This document shows positions 23,769 to 37,200 of a stretch of DNA of 64,000 nucleotides, piece after piece (position 1 is the first letter of the stretch; every line of letters begins with the position of its first letter). Location: contig JANJXV010000002.1 in NCBI GenBank assembly GCA_024803745.1, positions 39,887,757 through 39,951,756 on the forward strand, in the 5' to 3' direction. The DNA comes from Megascapheus bottae. Its lineage: Eukaryota > Chordata > Mammalia > Rodentia > Geomyidae. The notes under the pieces are model-generated. The model made no database searches. It had not been told where the DNA came from and was given only the letters and a program-made list of their open reading frames with translations. The translations under genes were made by a program, and so were the position numbers.

Positions 23769-24000
23769 CAATGCTAATCCTTTTTTATTTTTTTTGCCAG
23801 TCCTGGGCTTGAGCTCAGGGCCTGAGTACTGTCCTTGGAGTTTCTCAAGGCTAGAGCTCTACTACTTGAGCCTCAGCACCATTCTGGCTTTTTCTTTTGT
23901 ATGTATGTGGTACCGAGGAATCGAACCCGGGCCTTTGTGCATGCTAGGCAAGCACTCTACCACTAGGCCTAACTCCCGGCCCGCAATGCTAATCCTTTTT
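23769..24000 (-). mobile_element. SINE, IDL-Geo dimer with perfect 17-bp TSD
   Basis: The insertion on the minus strand is 23786-23983. The plus strand shows 'gccagtcctgggcttgagct' (Geo end complement), then 'ggaatcgaacccgggc' (IDL B-box complement) and 'aactcccggccc' (IDL 5' end complement). The TSD caatgctaatccttttt lies at 23769-23785 and 23984-24000. Confidence 0.95.
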
Positions 24001-24997
24001 GAAATGTGCCAAATTTGTGAAATCATTTATATTTATAGACTCTATTTGTGTCCAACACTACCTTTAGGAGCATGTGCAAAATTTTTATAATCACAACTAT
24101 TATAGAAGGAAGGTAATATGACCTAAGCTCTGTGGATGGTGAAATTATGGTCATAATCTCTGTATACTAAGCCCCCTTGTACACATTGTATTGAAAATAC
24201 ATTTATTTTGATGATTGTGTTTCTATTATAAATATGCACTGTGACTGGGTAATCACCTATTCCATGTCATGAAGCACACAGTTGTCTGAAATAAAATGGG
24301 AGGCTATATATAACTGAGTAAAGCTATCTAAAATAGTCCAGTGGAAAAAGACTTATTCCACACTGCTAGAATATAATATGACCTGAAGTTGAATGATAAT
24401 GTAAAATGATAAACATTAAACTCCAGTACAAACATTTCCTATCAACTCAAGATTGTCTCCTCTAACTATCTACACCACATCTCAACTTGAAGTGGATGAC
24501 ATACCTGAGATAAGACATCTAACACTTATCTTCTTTCCTTATCCCCACCAGAAATCTCCACTCAATGCCCTCTCTCTCTTCCATTACAGAAAGTATTTCT
24601 CCTTTCTTCCAATTGTCCACCATTCCGCTCTATCTCCATTTCCTCATCTTCCCTGTTTCACTCTGTTGCATGTTCTGCAGCCAAATACTGTTTGCTGTTA
24701 CAGAAAATCTGATCTTTTCTCATCAGTTAACCAAGTAATTGTCCTCAACCTCTTTTCTGGATTCCTAGAAAAGGTATTTCCAAAGTTTTTCTGCATTTAT
24801 GCATCCTCCCTACCACATGACCTCTAACCAAGATAATGTGAGATAATATCATTTTGATGGTTTGAATTTCCATTGAGTCTAAGAAAGACCCTGTAGGCTC
24901 TGCAACATGGTTTGACTCCAATATTTGTATATGTTCAGTTCTTCAGCTTACCCCTCTTCTACTATCACACAGCTATTGTGTTTACTTCATCAATTTT

Positions 24998-24998
<1 letters not shown>
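24001..24998. other. Unassigned sequence
   Basis: A 124-codon plus-strand frame at 24453-24827 shows no recognisable domain. It is rich in Ser, Leu, Pro and Phe, typical of a pyrimidine-rich chance frame. No gene is supported. Confidence 0.45.

Positions 24999-25089
<91 letters not shown>
24999..25089. repeat. Compound microsatellite (TG)n(AG)n
   Basis: About 22 TG units pass directly into about 23 AG units. It lies next to the tail side of the minus-strand SINE at 25095-25297. Confidence 0.97.
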
Positions 25090-25090
<1 letters not shown>

Positions 25091-25094
25091 TGTG

Positions 25095-25297
25095 TATTGA
25101 GGCTTGAATTCAGGGCCTTGGCACTTTCCCTTAGCTTTTTTGCTCAAGGCTGGCATTCAATTATTTGAGGAGCAGCACGTCTGCTTGTGCTGGTAAATTG
25201 GATATTAAGAGTCTCATTAACTTTCCTGGCTGGTTTTGCAGTAACATCCTCCTGTCTAACTTCCTGAGTAGCTAGGATTACAGGGGTGAGTCTCTGA
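25095..25297 (-). mobile_element. SINE, B1-Geo dimer, diverged
   Basis: The plus strand reads the Geo complement ('ggcttgaattcagggccttg'), then the B1 complement ('cttcctgagtagctaggatt'). Several differences from consensus-like copies indicate age. Confidence 0.75.
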
Positions 25298-27625
25298 ATT
25301 TCACCAGTTTTAACAGATTTCCAACTTGCATCTCTCCTAATTTGTTCTTTGCTTTTCTGGAAACCCTTCACAGCATATAAGCATTGGCATGAATTTATCC
25401 ATCATCTTCTTCTAATCTCTATTCAAACATCACTCAAAAAAATCTTAAAATAATCCATTCCAAGAAATACTTTTATGAAGCAGAATATTGTTGTAATATA
25501 TTGTACCTTGTACCTGATATATAAATATTTATTGGTATCATAAATAATAGGCATTTCCTAAAATATATTGCACAGAATGCTATAGTTTTTCCATATATTT
25601 TATTGTGATTAATATAAGGGTTACCTTATGTTCACCAGTTAGAAGGTGAATTATTTCACAAACATCAATACCCTTTCTCATGTCTTGGTCCCCAATTCTT
25701 TCCCCCCAACTTCCATGCTCATCTTGTTTTCCTCCCTTCCCTATCCAATTTCAAATAACCAAATAAGCATATATACAATATATCAGATAATAAGATAAAA
25801 TACTATAACAATATGAGATAACCAAGGGACAGCAAAAGAGATGAGAGATAACAATACCATTAAAGGCAACACTCATTCATTATATGGTTTTGTTTCTATA
25901 TCCTGGAGGTCCGTTCATTTAGCATCATATGATATGGCCTTATGTTTCTAGGTTTTGCTCTATTGTAAATTTCTCCTAGGAGAGTCCAAGATTTCTACTG
26001 ATTTGGACAAATGAGGGAAAACATTGATTGAGCCAATGTACCTTTTAGTCTGGTTTACTTCACTTAGTATGATTTTTTTCTAAGTCTTTCCAATTTCTTA
26101 CAAATGGGTCGATGTTATTTTTTCAGACAGCAGCATAGAATTCCATTGTGTATAAATACCACATCTTGTTGATCCACTCATCAACTGAGGGACATCTGGG
26201 TTAGTTGCACATCTTTGCTATGGTAAATAGTGCTGCAGTGAACATCGTTGTGCTAGTGGATTTAGTATGTCCTTGTTTCTGGACGATTGGGTCAATGCCA
26301 AGTAGTGGAATTGCTGGGTCATAGGGGAGTTCTATGTTTAGTCTTTGGAGGAACTGCCGTATTGCTTTCCATAGTGGTTGAATGAGTTTGGACTCCCACC
26401 AACTGTGTAGTAGTGATCCCTCCTGGCCACATCCCCGCTAGCATCTGTGTTATTGGATTTCTTGATCATGGCCATTCTAACTGGAGTGAGGTGGAATCTT
26501 AGAGTTGTTTTGATTTGCATTTCTTTTATGACAAGAGATGTCAAGCATTTCTTCATGTGTCTATAGGCCATTCTTATTTCTTCTTCAGAGAAGACTCTCT
26601 TTAAGTTTTGGCCCATTTCTTAATGGGATGGTTGTTTCTTTGGAGATTAGTTTTGGAGTGATTCAATTTTTTGAGCTGTTGATATATTTTAGATATGAGG
26701 CCTTTGTCTGTTGTATGGTTAGTGAAGATCTTCTCCCACTCTGTGGGCTTTCTACTTAGTTTCCTAGCTATGTCTTTTGACATACAGAAGCTCTGCAGTC
26801 TGACTTATCCAGACTTTCTCTGATTTGTTGTGTTTCTTGGTCCTTCTTAAGATAGTTTTGCCCTGTGCCAAGGAGACCTAGTGTATCTCCAATTCTTTCT
26901 TTTCAGTTTATCTGCTTTTACCTCCAGGTCTTTGATCCATTTGGAGTTTATACTGGTGCAGGATGACAAAGAAGGATCCAACTTCAGTTTTCTGAGGGTG
27001 CTTAACCAGTTTTCCCATCACCACTTGACAAAGAGGCTGTCTTTCTTCCATTCTATTTTTTCTGCTCCCTTATCAAAGATTAGGTGGCCATAGGTCTATA
27101 GGTTAATATCTGGGTCCTCAGTTCTATTCCATTGCTCTTCAGGCCTGTTCTTGTGCCAATACCAAGCTGTTCTGGTCACTATAGCTCTGTAATAGTCTAA
27201 AGTTTGGTATTGAAATTCCTCTTGCGGTGTTCTTTCTGCTGAGAATTGTTTTTGATATACAGGTCTTTATTATTCCATATGAAATTTTGGATTGCCTCTT
27301 CTATTTCTTTAAAGAATGACATTGGGATATTGATGGGTATTGTGTTGACTTTGTAGATAGCCCTTGGCAAGATTGCCATTTTCATGATGTAAATTCTTTT
27401 AATTCAGGAGCATAGGAGGTTTTTCCATTTCTTCAGTTCTGATTTAATTTCCTTTTTCAGTGCTTTAAAGTTTTCATCAAAAAGGTCCTTTACATTCTTA
27501 GTTAAGTTAATTCCTAGGTACTTTATTTTCTTTGAGGCTATTGCAAAAGATGATGCTTTCCTGATTTTTGCCGCGGTCCTCTACTGTTGGCATAGAGGAA
27601 TGCAGTTGATTTTTGAGTGTTAATT

Positions 27626-28212
27626 TTTTTTATCGAGGAGCAAAGCTTTTTATTGGGAAAAGTAGGAAATCAACACTCATCACAGAAGTGATCAGGCTTC
27701 AGTGCTGAACAAAGGGAGCAGCAGGCTTTCATTTGGCTTTTTCAGTGTGGCATCCACATTGGTGTCAAGGGAGTCATAGGAACGCTTGGGTAAGATGGTT
27801 TATTCTTGAGTGCAAGCATTCCAGCTTTGTACTTCATTGAGCTCAAATGCAGTGACTTACCCCAGGAACTACTCAATATTTCCCATCCCTGGAGTCTTTG
27901 TCTTATTTAAGTATTTTGACTTGTAGTTTGTCATGGGTCTAATACATAATATTTAATATCTATAGCTATATATATAAATGTTGTGGTTGAATGATTTATA
28001 GCTTGAGATGCCACAAAAATACAAAAGCAGAATTGGAGAAATAACATATTTTCGGCAATAGGCTGAGTTAACCCTGTCGTACAAAAGAAGTGATCAACAT
28101 ATCCGATTCAGGGGTTAAGACGTCAGAGGAGATAGTATGAAGAGAGAAATGCCAAACCCTTTTGATCTTATTCTAGTCATCCATTAGTTATACTTAGGTC
28201 CCAGATAAGAGT
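27626..28212 (-). pseudogene. 3' part of an unidentified processed pseudogene inside the L1
   Basis: Between the L1 blocks, minus-strand sequence ends in an AATAAA signal (27647-27652), about 16 bases, then an A-run at 27626-27633, the hallmark of a retrocopied mRNA 3' end. A 30-codon stretch upstream ('SYDSLDTNVDATLKKPNES', then 'LLLPLFSTEA' and a stop) could be its C-terminus, but I do not recognise the gene. The part beyond about 27930 is AT-rich and may be unrelated. The flanking L1 lacks several hundred bases here, so the insertion came with a deletion or the gap formed separately. Confidence 0.55.
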
Positions 28213-29564
28213 TAGTATTTTTGTTGAAGAGCTTGAGGAGTATTGGTGTGAGCTCTGCTTTGAAGACCTTATAGAATTGAGCTCTGAATCCATCTGCCCC
28301 TGGGCTTTTCTTGGATGGAAGGTCTCTTATTGCCATTTCTATTTCAGTGCTTGAAATAGGTCTGTTTAGTTGGATTAGGTCTTCATCCATTTCTTCTAGA
28401 TTCTCAAATTTGTTGACATAAATGTTTGAAAATTTTTCCCTTATGATGCTCTGAATCTTGGTAATTTCTGTTGTTATATTAACATTCTCATCTGTGATTT
28501 TATTTATTTGGGTGTGCTCCCTTCTTTTTTTGATAATATTTGCCTAGGGTCTGTCAAATTTGTTAATTTTTCAAAGAACCAACTCCTTGTTTTGTTGATT
28601 CTGTCTATATTTTTTTTGGACTCCAATTCATTTAATTCTGTTTTGATTTTAATAATTTGCTTCCTTCTACTTGGATTGGGGTTGGTTTGTTGCTCTTTTC
28701 CCAGGAGTTTAAGGTTTGACAATAAATTGTTGGTTTGCGATCTTTCTAATTTGTTAATGTAAGCACTCAGAGCTACACATTTTCCTCTGAGTACTGCCTT
28801 TGCTGTGTCCCAAAGGAGCTAGTATTTTGTGTGCTCCTTTTTGTTAAATTTCATAAACTGTTGAATTTCTGTTCTGATCTTGTTGATGACCCATTGGTGA
28901 TTTAACAATGTGTTGTTCAATCTCCTTGAGTTACAGGGCTTTTTGTTGGTGGAGATTGGTGTTCAATTCCAATTTGATACCTTGTGGTCTGAGAGAATGC
29001 AGGGAATAATTTCAGTGTTTCTGAATCTGCACAGGTTTGTTTTATGCCCTAAAATGTGGTATATTTAGGAAAATGTTCCATGTGGTGCTGAAAAAAACAT
29101 ATATTGTGATGTTGTTGGGTTGAATAATCCACAGATGTCTGTTAGATCTGTTTGGCCAATACAGTTGTTCAATTCTGAGGTTTCTCTGTTGAGTTTTTGC
29201 CTGGTTGATCTGTCCATAGGTGAGAGTGGTGTGTTAAAGTCATCAGCAATCACTGTGTTTCAATCAATGTGTGGTTTTAGTGAAAATAACGTTTGCTTGA
29301 TGAAGTTTGGTGCTCCGGGATTAGGTGTGTATATAGGATGGTTATGTCCTCCTGGAGTTGAGGCCATTTTATTAGTATGTAATAACATTCTTTGTCATTT
29401 CTCACTAATTTTAATTTGAAATCTATTATATCTGATATGAGGATGGCAACTCCATCTTGTTTATGGGGGTTGTTAGCTTGATAGCTTTTATTCCACCTTC
29501 TCACTTTCAAAAACATGTTTGTATTTTTGGGCAGGATGTGTCTCTTGAAGATAGCAAAACGATT

Positions 29565-30075
<511 letters not shown>

Positions 30076-30249
30076 ATCCAACTCGAAAATCTATGCCATT
30101 TAATTGGAGAGTTAAGTCCATTGATACTGAAGGTTAGGAATGAAAAACATTTACTAGTTCCTGCCATTTTTTAAAAAGCTTTTGTTAGGGCCTTTGGCTT
30201 GACAGTTCTTGCGGTAATTAGCTGGTATGATTTTGGGGTGCCATTTCTT

Positions 30250-30499
30250 TTTTCCATATATTTTTATTGTAATTAATAGAAAGGTTACATTATATTCCCA
30301 GATAGAAGGTGCATTACTTCACATACATTGATACCCTTTCTCATGTCTTGGTCCCCATTTCCCCCTCCCCACCCCCATCCCTCATCTTGTTTTCCTCCCT
30401 TCCCTAACCGACTTCAAATAACCAAATACACAAATATACAATATATCAGATAACCAGGTGAAATGCTGTAACTATATGAGATAAACAACAGACAGCAAG
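30250..30499 (-). mobile_element. L1 3'-UTR end (type A), minus strand
   Basis: Complement of the standard type-A L1 3' end: 'catatatttttattgtaatt', 'ataccctttctcatgtcttg', the G-rich tract complement and 'aatatatcagataaccaggt'. It stops at 'gacagcaa' (about 30499), where other copies continue, and an inverted ORF1 segment begins. Confidence 0.88.
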
Positions 30500-30995
30500 T
30501 TGATAAACATGATTAATGAAAAGTTTGTAATCATACAGAAAGAGATACGTGAGGAAGACATATCTAAACGAGATGAAACCATGAACATGAGGAGGCCATA
30601 AGGAGGCCATAATAAAGGATTTACAAAGAAAAAATTGACTAATTCATAGAACCCACAAACAAAAACTGATGGAGCTCCAACAAATGTCCAATGAGAGTAA
30701 AGCTGATGAGCTAACTACTCAAATGGAAATCAAGGAGTTAAAGAAGTCCATACACGATCTAAAACAAGAGGTACAATGCATCAAAAATGAACAACTGGAA
30801 GTAAGGGAGATGAAAAATAAAGTAGAAAGTATTGATAGCAGGTTAGACAATGCAGAAGAAAGAATCTCCGGGGTTGAAGATAACCTAGTTGTTATAGAGA
30901 AAGAACAGAAAATGAGTCAAACCAAGTCTAGGATTAATAAAGGGCCCTGAGACTACTACAGATGGAGTAAATTTGATCAAAGTACATAGTGTTTT
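30500..30995 (+). mobile_element. Inverted L1 ORF1 coiled-coil segment
   Basis: Plus-strand L1 ORF1 sequence adjoins the minus-strand L1 3' end. A 93-codon frame at 30669-30950 encodes a heptad-rich coiled coil ('EIKELKKSIHDLKQEVQ', 'RLDNAEERISGVEDN') typical of the ORF1 trimerisation domain upstream of its RNA-binding domains. The RRM and C-terminal domain are absent. Arrangement and a possible 10-bp TSD, g(c/t)catttctt at 30240-30249 and 30996-31005, fit one 5'-inverted insertion, but two separate insertions are possible. Confidence 0.75.
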
Positions 30996-31307
30996 GTCAT
31001 TTCTTAGTGCTAATCAAAACTTTTTTATAAGTTGGCTTCAATTAGTCAACCAGAAGAAACAGACTAGTTATTGGAGTTATTGGAAATAAGAAGGAAAATT
31101 TGCAATGAGACAAAACTAACTCTCAATTAGTCCTTACAACCCCTCCCCCCAAAAAAGCTTTAAATTTTACAAGGTTTTTGCGGAAAGACATGGATTCAAA
31201 GCACACACAATGGAGATCAAGATGTCATTTTTAGAAAGCATGATAAATTACTTTTTACTTCTTATGAAATAATTTATTAACATTAGTGAATAAATTTTAT
31301 TCTTTTG

Positions 31308-31525
31308 CCAGGGAGTAGTGACTCACACTGTAATCCTAGCTACTCAGGAAGCAGAAGTTAGGAGAATAATAGTTTACAGTGAGCCAAGGTAGAAAAGTTG
31401 AGAGATTACATCTTTTATTAACCATCAAAATGCTGGACTGGAGTCAAGGCTCAAGTATTATTATGCCCAGCTGCTAGGAACAAGAAAGCCAAGCCATAGC
31501 ACTAGAACCAGAGTTCCCAGCAGAG
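31308..31525 (+). mobile_element. Old B1-Geo SINE
   Basis: 'ctgtaatcctagctactcag' marks the B1 half. A decayed Geo half follows ('ggagtcaaggctcaagtatt', then 'ccagagttcccagc'). Confidence 0.65.
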
Positions 31526-32733
31526 GCAAAATTAGCAAGAACAACAAAGGAAATTATACATTTTAGAATGTGAAATAGAAAACGTAGAACTAAAGACCCC
31601 TATCATCAGTTCATGATGGTTTACGGGGTTTTTTTAATCAGAGATTCATGGGAATAATAAACACATGGCCAGGAACAATTTTGGAGTTTATGTTCTTCCC
31701 CAAACATGTTATCATTTTAAGACTAGTAGAACTAGAAACAATAAATGTTAAGAAAACTCTGCCTTAAAGCTTCTCTTGAACTTAACTTCTGGATTTGTTT
31801 CCATTGACACTGATCATTTTCCTTTGCTATGAATGAGAAAATCTTCTTTATCGTTTGGAAATCAAGAGAGGAGACTTTCCACTCACATTCAATCTTCCAG
31901 CTTGTTTCAGTAGGAATAGAAAACATCTTCATCATCTTAATCATGATAGAAGTTTCAGGCTCATGCTAAACATAACTGCTACATTGCACAATCATTAGGT
32001 CAGAGTACAAAACTACACTAGATGAGTGCTCCCCTGACATATTCAAATCAATATTTGCATCATTACTCAGTTAAACAATACAGATCATTACTTTTGAAAA
32101 ATGAAAACAAGATGGCTCAAAAGATTCATAATTACCACAAGTAAATGAAAGTAGATCTGCACAGCAAAATAATAATAACAACAATAATACCGATTACTGT
32201 AAGTCTAGAGGCTATGGAATTGATCGAGTAATTGACTTTCTTAAAAGTTGTGCTGGTCATTAGTCATCTCTGTCATACCTGACCAAAATAGTCTAAAGGA
32301 GAAAAAATGTATTTTGGTTAATAATGCCAGAGGTTTTAATCCAGGATCAGCTGCTTCTAATGTAGCTATTAGTCCTGTATCAAGACGTCATGATAAAGAG
32401 CATAGGGGGAAAGCTGATCACCCCTTGGCATCTGGGGAAGCAGAAAGCCCGAGAGTTAAGACAAAATGAATTTTGAAATATATCAAGACAGAATCTACCC
32501 TTCAAAAGGACCCCCCTCAGTAACATACTTTCTCCCAAATAGGCTCACCTACTTTTTCATGTTTGTTAGTTTCAGGTGATTGTCTGAGACAGTGTCTAAT
32601 ATGGCATATCCACTTAACCAGGAACCCACTTGTGTTCATTAAACTCATTACCTTCCTTTTACAGCTTGTCAATTAGTAGGATTACAAGCACAGGCTACAC
32701 TCTCTATTTAGGTTCTACATTCTAAGAGCCCAT
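31526..32733. other. Unassigned sequence
   Basis: No gene or repeat family recognised. Short frames only. Confidence 0.45.
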
Positions 32734-32870
32734 TCACTTATAAATATAATCAATTAATTCACTGGGGAAGTCAGCACCTCTTGATCCAGTCTCCTGCTCT
32801 GCGGACCCAGCAATCAACACTAGAATCTTTAGTGGACATTCCATATCTAAACAAAACCTTTCTACCTCTG
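32734..32870 (-). mobile_element. Possible MaLR-type LTR relic
   Basis: On the minus strand, 'tagatatggaatgtccacta' followed by a 'tgctgggtcc' block and 'ccccagtgaattaattga' recalls the layout of mammalian MaLR LTR sequences. Similarity is by eye and weak, so treat as a suggestion. Confidence 0.25.
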
Positions 32871-33924
32871 GCTCCAGAAGGCTCATGTTCATCTCACCAC
32901 ACAAAATAGCCTCGTCCAGCTCTAAGAGTCTCCATAATCTCAGCAAAATGATACAAAAGTACAAAACCAAAGACTCCTCTGAGACTTAAATCCAACTCCA
33001 TTGAGAGCCTCTATAAAAACAAAATCAGTAAACAAGTTACACTCTCCCAAGCTGCAATGGTACTGAGTAAACACCTCTGCTCCAATAGGAAGGTAGAGGG
33101 GAAGGATCAGACAAAAATAAAAGACAATACCCAGCAGGACAAATGTTTGATCCTGTAGCTCTATGACAGGTACCTGGAGCTCCTGTTGGTCAGGTATGAG
33201 CTCTGAAGGGCATGGGTAAACCCTCCTCACAAAGGCACTGCCAGCTGTGAGTCACATGTTTTTTTTCTTTCCAGAACTTGTTAAGCACTGCTGGCTAAAC
33301 ACTTCCCAGAACAAATATTTTACTATCCTGGCATCTATAACTTCAAGGCAACTCCACTGTAGCTTTGGCTTTACTCTTACAGCTTTACTTATGTGGCCAC
33401 TAAGGCTTTGTTTTAAAGAATTTTCTTAATCTTACAACTCTTGCTTTCTGCATTCCTGCAAAATTATCATCTTTTACATGATGCCAAGGTCTGCCTCCAA
33501 CTAGAGGAAGCACCAGCCTTCATTATACCATGGAGTAAATCTCAGTCACCACATGACTGGATGCAGAGGAAAACGTCCCCATGGATACAGTGTGTCAGTA
33601 GAACATCCTGGAGCTTTTCCCAATGGAAGGTCTTTCAAAGGAGATGGCACCTTACAGCTTTGAGTCTTGGTGGGTAGGATATGGACAAAACCTGAGATGG
33701 CGTCAAGGAAATTTTTCTGCTTTCAAATTCTAGTAAGTAGCTTCTTTCTATTGGCACTAATGTCCTCAGTAGCCACATCTTTTTGTCTTTACACTGTGCT
33801 AATTTGCTGGCCAAGTGGTTAATTTTTCAAAATAATTATCTGTATTTTTACTCCCAATCTTCTCTGTAAGTTTGTCTTTAGACAACTAACAAAACCCATG
33901 CCACAAATTCTGTTTCATTTTGTC
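32871..33924. other. Unassigned sequence
   Basis: A 96-codon minus-strand frame at 32940-33230 has no recognised domain. Nothing else supported. Confidence 0.4.
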
Positions 33925-34245
33925 ACTATGATAAAAATATCCAAGAGAAACAACTGAGATAAGATTTATTTCAACTCATAATTTCAGAGGTTTCATAGTC
34001 AACTGACTCCATTACTTTTAGGCCCTTGGCAAGGTAGAAACATGGTGGAATGACATGAAAAAGAAACCTGTGTGCCTTAAGGCAGGAGGAAAACAAATAA
34101 ACGAAAAAACAAGAGCTAGAGATAAAGGCATGCCCCTAGTAAGTAACTTTCTTCAACTGGACCCAAATTTCTCATACTCCATTCATCTATGAGCTGAATG
34201 GATCTACTCATTGGTGAAGCCAAAAATGTTTCCTTGTGCCAACTA
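33925..34245 (+). mobile_element. Possible LTR/MaLR-like interspersed repeat
   Basis: 'cactatgataaaaatatcca' and 'gatttatttcaactcataat' resemble a common rodent/mammalian interspersed repeat class, and 'cattcatctatgagctgaat' near the far end is a typical companion block. The family cannot be fixed without a search. Confidence 0.3.
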
Positions 34246-36040
34246 CTGAGAACCAAACCACTCTAGAGTATTTCTTATCCAAAGGCCTTGCAAAAAAATG
34301 TAGAATATAGTTATAAAGGCTTTCCTACTAAATCCAAAATTCATGGACTAGAATAATACCAAATTAGAGGGGCACAGAAATGAAGTAATGGGAAATTCAC
34401 TAGGAATTAAAAAGAAACCTGTTATCTGCAAATGAGCTTGAAATCACTAACAACAAAAAATCATTTAGGCTTATTTATTCAGTCAACAACTTCTAGGTAG
34501 TAAAGACTTCTACAACAGATAGTAGAGGATATTAAACACATAGTGATTGATCCAATAAAATGGACTGGTTATAATAAAAGAAGTGGACTGGTTAAGTTTT
34601 GATAAAGTGAGGGAAAATGTGAACCACTCTTCCATATTATTCGTATGGAAGATGACTTCAAGAGTAGATAAGTAGCTGCCCGCTGGTCCTATTCCCACAA
34701 CCAGGAAGCTCAACAGAGAGCTTATTGGAAGAAGATCAAGGAAATATGGTTAAGTACACTTTGGAGACATTGAAATTGGGTTTCCCGTGGGATTTCCAAG
34801 TATTGATGCCAAGAAAATAGATATTAAAATCCATTAAAATGGATATCTGGGGTGTCAATGTTATTTGTGAATCATTTTAATTAGTTGGTGATAGATCTTA
34901 AAAATATGGACAAAATGATCCAAAATGCATGCTTACACATCAATGATTACACAAAAATAAAAATGGAACCTATAGCATGTAATTGGTACAATTTGGTTTC
35001 TCTCTAAAACTAGACATATCAGATTTCTGACCTTATATACATAGGATAATGGAAATTACTTCTGTATTTGGTCACCAGGCTTGTCCTAAGTGTTCACTTC
35101 TGGTTTAAGGGTCATTTACTTTGGGCTTGGGTCAATTTGAGGAATCTTTCTTGAAAAGAAAGCACCGATGAACAGCTACATAGCCACAGAGGCAACTTGC
35201 CACAGAATGGAGACTTAAATGGCTCTCAACACACAAGGTTAAATTATAGGAGACATTTCTCCATTGTACTTTCTCAAGAAAATGGACTTGGAATATTTAA
35301 GCTGAATAATTCACATGAAATAAAGCCATTTGGGGCTTGTCATTGTTTTAAGGTAGAAATCCATCATTGTTTTACCCAATTTACTAAGATCTTCAGTTTT
35401 ACCCTAGAAACTCAGGAAAAGTGTTCATTCTCTGTAAAACTCTTATTTGCCAAGGTAAAGAAGAAAAGCTGAAAAGTCAGAATAAAAGGACCTTCTCTTT
35501 CTATTTCAGTTTTGCGGTAACTTCACTGGATTGCAGAACACTTAACCCCAGTCACATCTGGACTTCTTCACAAGAGTGCCTTGCAAAGCTTTAGATATAT
35601 TGAAATGATTTCCCAGAAGTATTCCCTTGTCCCTTGGAATTTGAAAGAAAATCTTGTATAAAATGAAATATCCTTGGCCAGAATATCAGCATTGTCATCA
35701 GATGTGGTAAATGTAGTTTGAGAACTAAACTAGGAGATACCGAGAGTCCAATTGGAGATTAAGATATGCAGTTTTGTTGGAGATGCTTTCAAAAAAAAAT
35801 CCTATCTAAGAGCCCAGAACTGTTTTAGAAAACACTACTTTGAGGATCACCTAATCCACAATAACACAGGTATACTTTGATTTAAAATTAATGACAAAAT
35901 AGAGTAAAATAATTTGAATTGAACAAATACTACACTAGATTAATAAAGTGTGATATATATGTATACATATCTGAATCGTGTATGTAAAACATTATTCTGT
36001 ACTTTTAGATGTAGATATATGAATAGGATAAATGGTCAGA
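34246..36040. other. Unassigned sequence
   Basis: Unique AT-rich sequence. A 91-codon frame at 35197-35472 is not similar to anything I know. Confidence 0.45.
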
Positions 36041-36084
36041 CACATACATACATACATACATACATACATACATACATACATACA
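36041..36084. repeat. (CATA)n tetranucleotide microsatellite
   Basis: About 10-11 units. Confidence 0.95.
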
Positions 36085-36763
36085 CAGATGATAGCCAGGA
36101 TAGATGATTGTCACTGGATTACCTATATGTACATGTAACCCATCTTTAGAACCCGTTCTTTATCCCAACCAAGAGCAACAGTTAGTCTCAGCCCCAGGAA
36201 AGGAAAGGTCCTCTTACATTAATTTAACACAAGTTCCAACAGTTCTGTCCTTGCTGGTGTAATTCCACCTGTAGAAAAATGTTAAGAGATTGGTAACCCC
36301 ATATCAACCTTTTTATATTCTGCCAACCTCAATGTATACCTATACTATTCCTCCTCTCTTACTACAGAGGGACACAAGGTAGAAATAATTTGATTTCTGT
36401 TGTGTCATTATTGTTTGTCTTTCTGTTCTTCTCTTCAATTAGAAGAAAAGTCTTGTTCTGAGTTTGATCAGTAGATAAGACATCTTCCATGAAAGCAACA
36501 TAATAATGTCATTATAAAGACATGTACAAAGCATATTATGAAAAGGAGAGGCAGGGAATTTCTTTGCCTGGGAGAAGCAAATTATATTTTTTCATGAAAT
36601 ACAATATGAAGTTTTAAAAGTCATAAAATATAAAATAAGACTCATTCAATTATTTTACTAAAAACATAATTTCTACATAGTTTCCCCAAATAGAGAAGAT
36701 AGTTAATTACAGAGAAGCCAATTAATAATCAGGCCTCAGAAATACAGACAAAACAAGACATGT

Positions 36764-36846
36764 GGGGTTGGGAATTTAGCTCAGTGGAAGAGCTCTTGCC
36801 TGGCAAGTGTAAGGCCTTGAGTTCGGTCCTCAGCTCTGGAAAAAAA
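36764..36846 (+). mobile_element. SINE, canonical-like ID monomer
   Basis: 'ggggttgggaatttagctca' followed by 'gtggaagagctcttgcctgg' and 'gagttcggtcctcagctctg' closely follows the rodent ID/BC1 layout, with a short A-tail. It differs from the IDL half of IDL-Geo, so it is a separate ID lineage in the same genome. Confidence 0.88.
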
Positions 36847-36982
36847 TATAAAACAAGGAAACTTAAGAGTAATTTTTCAGTGAGGCCATAAATTCAGTAT
36901 GTAAGCAAATTACTTCATTGAGCATGTTATATAATTCATGGAAATACTGTTCAGTATCTGACCCTTGAAATCTCCCTTTAAG

Positions 36983-37200
36983 AATGTGGCTGGTTCATGG
37001 TAGAATACTTGCCTTTCATGCATGAAGAAGCCTTGGGTTCAATTTCACAGTATCACATATACAGAAAGCTGGAATTGGTGCTGTGGCTCAAGTGGTAGAG
37101 TACTAGTCTTGAGCTAAAGCATCTCAGGGACAGTGCCCAGGCCCTGAGTTCAGGCCCCAGAACTGGGAGAAAAAAAAAAGAAAGAAAAGAAAAAAGGAAG
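36983..37200 (+). mobile_element. SINE, IDL-Geo dimer, 5' end decayed
   Basis: The IDL half is recognisable from 'ggtagaatacttgcctttca' and 'gggttcaatttcac'. The Geo half is 'tggctcaagtggtagagtac' to 'aggccccagaactggg', ending in an A/G-rich tail. Confidence 0.82.

Noticed and set aside
24453..24827. 124-codon plus-strand frame
   Set aside because: Composition typical of pyrimidine-rich chance frames and no domain.
36039..36090. CRISPR-like regular repeat
   Set aside because: Simple tetranucleotide repeat in a mammalian genome with no spacers.
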